From assembly GCF_002934625.1 (NCBI RefSeq), contig NZ_PTJD01000002.1, forward strand, positions 62,001-126,000: a stretch of DNA of 64,000 bases, read 5' to 3'. The DNA comes from Kineococcus xinjiangensis. Its GTDB lineage: Bacteria; Actinomycetota; Actinomycetes; Actinomycetales; Kineococcaceae. Below are positions 61,037 through 64,000 of this stretch, piece after piece (position 1 is the first letter of the stretch; every line of letters begins with the position of its first letter). Made by a program: the position numbers and the translations under genes. The notes under the pieces were generated by a model. That model was not told where the DNA came from. It searched no databases and worked only from the letters and a program-made list of their open reading frames with translations.

Positions 61037-63328
61037 GTGAGACTGGCAGACGAGCTCGACGGCAAGCGCCTCTTCCTGACTGGGGTCACCGGATTCGTGG
61101 GGGAGGCCCTGCTCCAGCGCCTGCTGGTCGACCTGCCCGGCACGCGGGTCGTGGCGCTCGTGCGCCCCAAGCCCGGGCAGTCGGGCGAGGAGCGCATGCG
61201 CAAGCTGCTGCGCAAGCCCATCTTCTCCGGCCTCGACGCCGAGGAGGTGCTCGCCAAGCGCCTGGAGGTCTTCGAGGCCGACCTCGACGACGTCCCCGAG
61301 CTGCCCGGAGACCTGGACGTGGTCGTCCACTGCGCGGGCGACGTCTCCTTCGACCCGGTGATCCAGGAGGCGTTCTCGACGAACGTCCACGGCACCGAGC
61401 GCCTCGTGCAGCGGGTGCTGGAGGCGAACGGGCGCACCACCTCGCAGATCCACTACGTGCACGTCTCCACCGCCTACGTCGGCGGCCGCCGCCGCGGGGC
61501 GATCCCCGAGCGCGCCGTCGAGCACACCGTCGACTGGCGCGTCGAGGCCGCCGCCGGGGAGCGCGTCGCCGCCCGCATCGAGGACCTCTCCCGCACCGAG
61601 GAGCACCTCGTCCGCTTCCTGCGCGAGGCCGAGCGCGAGCACGGCCACGCCGGGCCGCTGACCGCCGCCGCCGACGCCGAGCGCCGCCGCGGCGAGTGGG
61701 TCGTGGAGCAGCAGAAGGCCGCCGGCAAGGAGCGGGCCCGCACCCTCGGCTGGACGGACGTCTACACGTTCACCAAGGCCATGGGCGAGCGGGTCGTGGA
61801 GGAGCTGGCCGCGCCGCGCATCCCCACGAGCATCGTGCGGCCCAGCATCATCGAGTCCGCCCTCAAGCACCCGCACCCGGGCTGGATCGAGGGCTTCAAG
61901 ATGGCCGAGCCGATCATCCTGGCCTACGGCCGCGGTGAGATGCCGGAGTTCCCCGCCGCCCCCGACTCCGTCCTCGACGTCGTGCCGATCGACCACGTCG
62001 TCAACGCGATCCTCAAGGTCTGCGCGACCCCGCCGCCGCCGTCGCGGCCCGGCTACTTCCACGTCGCCTCCGGCTCGCGCAACCCCGCGACGTTCCGCAC
62101 GTTCTACGAGCACATCCGCGAGCACTTCCGCCAGCACCCCTTCGAGGGCGCGCCCGCCGAGCTGCCCGTGTGGAACTTCCCCGGCGCCGACCGCATCGAG
62201 CGCAAGCTCGTGCGCGGGGAACTCGCGATCAAGGTCGCCGACCGGGCGCTGAGCCTGGCTCCCCGCAGCGACCGGGCCCGCGAGACCGCCCGCAAGCTGG
62301 ACAAGCAGCGCCGCCAGCTGGAGTTCCTGCGCCGCTACATGGACCTGTACCAGGTGTACACGCAGGCGGAGCTGCGCTTCGTCGACGACAACACCCTTGC
62401 GCTGCACCGCTCCCTCGACCCGGCCGACGTCGACGCGTGGGGCTTCGACACGGCCGTCATCGACTGGCGGGAGTACGTGGAGGACATCCACTGCCCCAGC
62501 GTCACGGCGCAGATGCGCAAGTACGACGAGATCCGCCGCCGCCGCAAGGAGAACGAGTCCGCCGCCGCACCGCGGCAGCTGAAGCCGGTGGCCGAGGGCG
62601 ACGCGCCGGTGCTGGCGGTGTTCGACCTCGCCGGAACCCTCAAGCCGGGCACCGTGGTGGACACCTACCTGCAGCTGCGCCTGTCCCAGCTCGACGCCGC
62701 CGACCGGGTGCGGGAGTTCTCCCGGATCATGCGCCGCGTGCCGCGGTGGATCGCCGCCGAGCGCCGCGACCGCGGCAGCTTCCTGCGCTCGCTGTTCCGC
62801 GGCTACGACGGCGTGGACCTCGACGAGCTGGAGGAGTACGTCGACGAGGTGGTGGGCCCGCAGCTGCTGAAGCAGATCAGCTCCGAGGCGCTGCGCCGCA
62901 TCTCCGCCCACCGCGAGGCGGGGCACCGCACGATCCTCATGACCGGTGACGTGCGACAGATCACCCGCCCCCTCACGGGCCTCTTCGACGAGGTCGTGTG
63001 CACGGAGCTGGAGGAGCGCATCGACTCCGGGCGCCGCCTGGCCACGGGCTTCCTCACCTCCCCGCCGCTGGTGGGCGAGTCCCGCGCCGCCTGGCTGCGC
63101 CGCTACGCAGAGCTGCAGGGCGCGGACCTGGGGGCGAGCCACGCCTACGCCGACTCCCACTCGGACCTGCCCCTGCTGCGGGCGGTCGGCTCCCCCACCG
63201 CCGTCTCCCCCGACGTGCCGCTGTTCCGGGCCGCACGGGCGGCGCGGTGGCCGGTGGCGGACTGGGCGGCGGAGGCCTCCACCAGCCGCCTGCGGCTGCC
63301 GCAGCGGATCCTGGCGGGCCGGGACTGA
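61037..63328 (+). CDS. Fatty-acyl-CoA-reductase-like SDR fused to a HAD-IB domain
   Basis: This 763-residue protein has an extended-SDR half (about 1-500): TGVTGFVGEALLQRLL at 15-30, VVHCAGDVSFD, HVSTAYVGGRR and the active-site YTFTK (Tyr243, Lys247), resembling Male-sterile/FAR-type acyl-CoA reductases. A C-terminal HAD-IB half (about 525-740) follows with the motif I phrase VFDLAGTLKPG (Asp530, but Ala532 for the second Asp) and YADSHSDLPLL. The phosphatase half may therefore be inactive. GTG 61037 has no ribosome site; GTG 61019 or a leaderless start is possible. The acyltransferase gene follows in the same direction. The role is likely in lipid, wax or alkane metabolism. Confidence 0.82.
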   Translation: MRLADELDGKRLFLTGVTGFVGEALLQRLLVDLPGTRVVALVRPKPGQSGEERMRKLLRKPIFSGLDAEEVLAKRLEVFEADLDDVPELPGDLDVVVHCAGDVSFDPVIQEAFSTNVHGTERLVQRVLEANGRTTSQIHYVHVSTAYVGGRRRGAIPERAVEHTVDWRVEAAAGERVAARIEDLSRTEEHLVRFLREAEREHGHAGPLTAAADAERRRGEWVVEQQKAAGKERARTLGWTDVYTFTKAMGERVVEELAAPRIPTSIVRPSIIESALKHPHPGWIEGFKMAEPIILAYGRGEMPEFPAAPDSVLDVVPIDHVVNAILKVCATPPPPSRPGYFHVASGSRNPATFRTFYEHIREHFRQHPFEGAPAELPVWNFPGADRIERKLVRGELAIKVADRALSLAPRSDRARETARKLDKQRRQLEFLRRYMDLYQVYTQAELRFVDDNTLALHRSLDPADVDAWGFDTAVIDWREYVEDIHCPSVTAQMRKYDEIRRRRKENESAAAPRQLKPVAEGDAPVLAVFDLAGTLKPGTVVDTYLQLRLSQLDAADRVREFSRIMRRVPRWIAAERRDRGSFLRSLFRGYDGVDLDELEEYVDEVVGPQLLKQISSEALRRISAHREAGHRTILMTGDVRQITRPLTGLFDEVVCTELEERIDSGRRLATGFLTSPPLVGESRAAWLRRYAELQGADLGASHAYADSHSDLPLLRAVGSPTAVSPDVPLFRAARAARWPVADWAAEASTSRLRLPQRILAGRD

Positions 63329-63491
63329 GCGGGCCGGGGCTGAACGGGCCCGCCGCGCTCGACCGGTCGGCCGGGCACGGGCGTGATTGGATGCGCGGCG
63401 TGCCCCCTGCCGCAGTTCCCGCCGGGCTCCGCGCCCGGCTTCGCATGACGACAGCGGCCGCGCCGGCCGCCGTGGGCGAGGAGGTCCGCCG

Positions 63492-64000
63492 ATGACCCTG
63501 CTGATGTCGACGTCGCGGCCCTCCCGCTGGCTGTCGGGGCTGCTGCGGCGCCCGGGCGCGGGCGGTTCGCCGTCCCCGGGCGGTGCCGCCGGCTCCCCCG
63601 GCGGATCCCCGGAGCGCGGCATGCACTCCAACGACTGGGTGCGCAGCGGCCCGGCGACGCTGCTCCGCTCCGCGCTGCAGCGGGGCCTGCTCATCCCGGT
63701 GCTGCGGGCGGAGCTGCGCACGGAGGTGCACGGCGCGGACGTCTTCGACCGCATCGACGGGCCCGCGGTGATCGTCGCGAACCACTCCTCCCACCTGGAC
63801 ACGGCGGTGCTGCTGCAGGCGCTGCCCCCGAAGCGGCGCCGGCGCACGGCGGCCGCGGCGGCGGCGGACTACTTCTTCGACGTCTGGTGGCGCGCGGTCC
63901 CCTCGGGCCTCGTCATCGGCGCCTTCCCCCTGGAGCGGCGCGGCGGGGTGTCGAGCATCCCCAGCGAGCTGGTGCGGCAGGGCTGGAGCCTCCTGTGGTT
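63492..64000 (+). CDS. PlsC-like 1-acylglycerol-3-phosphate acyltransferase, truncated by the window
   Basis: ATG 63492 follows GAGGAGGTCCGCCG. The frame stays open to the end of the window, about 169 residues: MTLLMSTSRPSRWLSGLLRR..., a Gly/Pro-rich linker, VFDRIDGPAVIVANHSSHLDTAVLLQAL with the NHX4D catalytic motif, ADYFFDVWWRAV and FPLERRGGVSSIPSELV. It is the natural partner of the upstream acyl-CoA-reductase/HAD fusion. The 3' end is missing. Confidence 0.87.
   Translation, partial: MTLLMSTSRPSRWLSGLLRRPGAGGSPSPGGAAGSPGGSPERGMHSNDWVRSGPATLLRSALQRGLLIPVLRAELRTEVHGADVFDRIDGPAVIVANHSSHLDTAVLLQALPPKRRRRTAAAAAADYFFDVWWRAVPSGLVIGAFPLERRGGVSSIPSELVRQGWSLLW

Noticed and set aside
63391-63495. 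Possible 34-residue leader ORF overlapping the PlsC-like start by ATGA
   Set aside because: It has no ribosome site and a low-complexity Ala/Arg sequence. The acyltransferase start has its own GAGGAGG site, so coupling through a leader is not needed.

Overview
The window is about 64 kb of very high-GC DNA (well over 70% by eye), densely packed with genes. Many genes use GTG starts behind GGAGG-type ribosome binding sites. F420-type luciferase-like oxidoreductases, a DUF3151 protein, ANTAR regulators, GH127 and a HelD/HelR-type helicase all point to an Actinomycetota chromosome. The many SpoIIE/STAS/GAF/GGDEF signalling genes would fit a Kineosporiales-like organism such as Kineococcus, but that placement is inference. 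I see no rRNA, tRNA, CRISPR array, phage gene or insertion sequence. The sequence looks like core plus ordinary accessory chromosome.

Layout. 1-5.3 kb: a truncated luciferase-like oxidoreductase coupled to a GH13 enzyme, a DUF4383 membrane protein, and two overlapping siderophore-interacting flavoproteins behind an IdeR/DmdR-type iron box. 5.3-16 kb: a 3-methyladenine-glycosylase-type protein, a large membrane-anchored patatin, pobA with its IclR regulator, an Lrp/AsnC regulator, a DUF4304 protein overlapping a HelD/HelR helicase tail to tail, and aroC. 16-26 kb: CHRD protein, GNAT, purA, a renalase-like oxidoreductase, DUF3151, a LOV-GAF-PP2C-HATPase protein divergent from a STAS protein, fbaA, a DJ-1/PfpI protein and a second F420-type oxidoreductase. 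26-35 kb: a GlcD/GlcF-type dehydrogenase fusion, two paralogous pilin-like proteins, YciI, an M14 carboxypeptidase and a ring-cleaving dioxygenase. 35-39 kb: a GAF-GGDEF-EAL protein and two GAF-ANTAR proteins. 39-51 kb: a carbohydrate island with a 1224-residue secreted hydrolase, a GH127 enzyme, a CUT1 sugar ABC transporter lacking its ATPase, a LacI regulator, deoC and a HAD phosphatase. 51-64 kb: a small membrane protein with a winged-helix regulator, a five-PAS diguanylate cyclase, nucleosidase, metallopeptidase, membrane hydrolase, hisS, ybdD-cstA, an acyl-CoA-reductase/HAD fusion and a truncated PlsC-type acyltransferase.

How parts work together. The carbohydrate island reads as one regulated catabolic unit: a secreted hydrolase releases oligosaccharide, the ABC system imports it and GH127 removes beta-L-arabinofuranose. 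Two almost identical 20-bp palindromes sit in mirror image between the divergent genes, each the same short distance after a -35-like TTGAC box, which suggests one repressor (probably the LacI protein) controls both sides. The LOV/PP2C/HATPase protein with the adjacent STAS protein looks like a blue-light partner-switching module; its LOV domain has Leu where Gln is normally conserved.

Non-coding structure is unusually rich. One family of tight palindromes (GGAAAGG-2 nt-CCTTTCC cores) recurs between convergent genes at 16.2 and 55.0 kb, with a longer relative covering a start codon at 51.2 kb. A 60-bp inverted repeat is tandemly duplicated at 26.2 kb, and four 9-bp repeats end in a palindrome upstream of the dioxygenase. 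These are the best candidates for undescribed elements here; I found no strong evidence for a wholly new multi-gene system.
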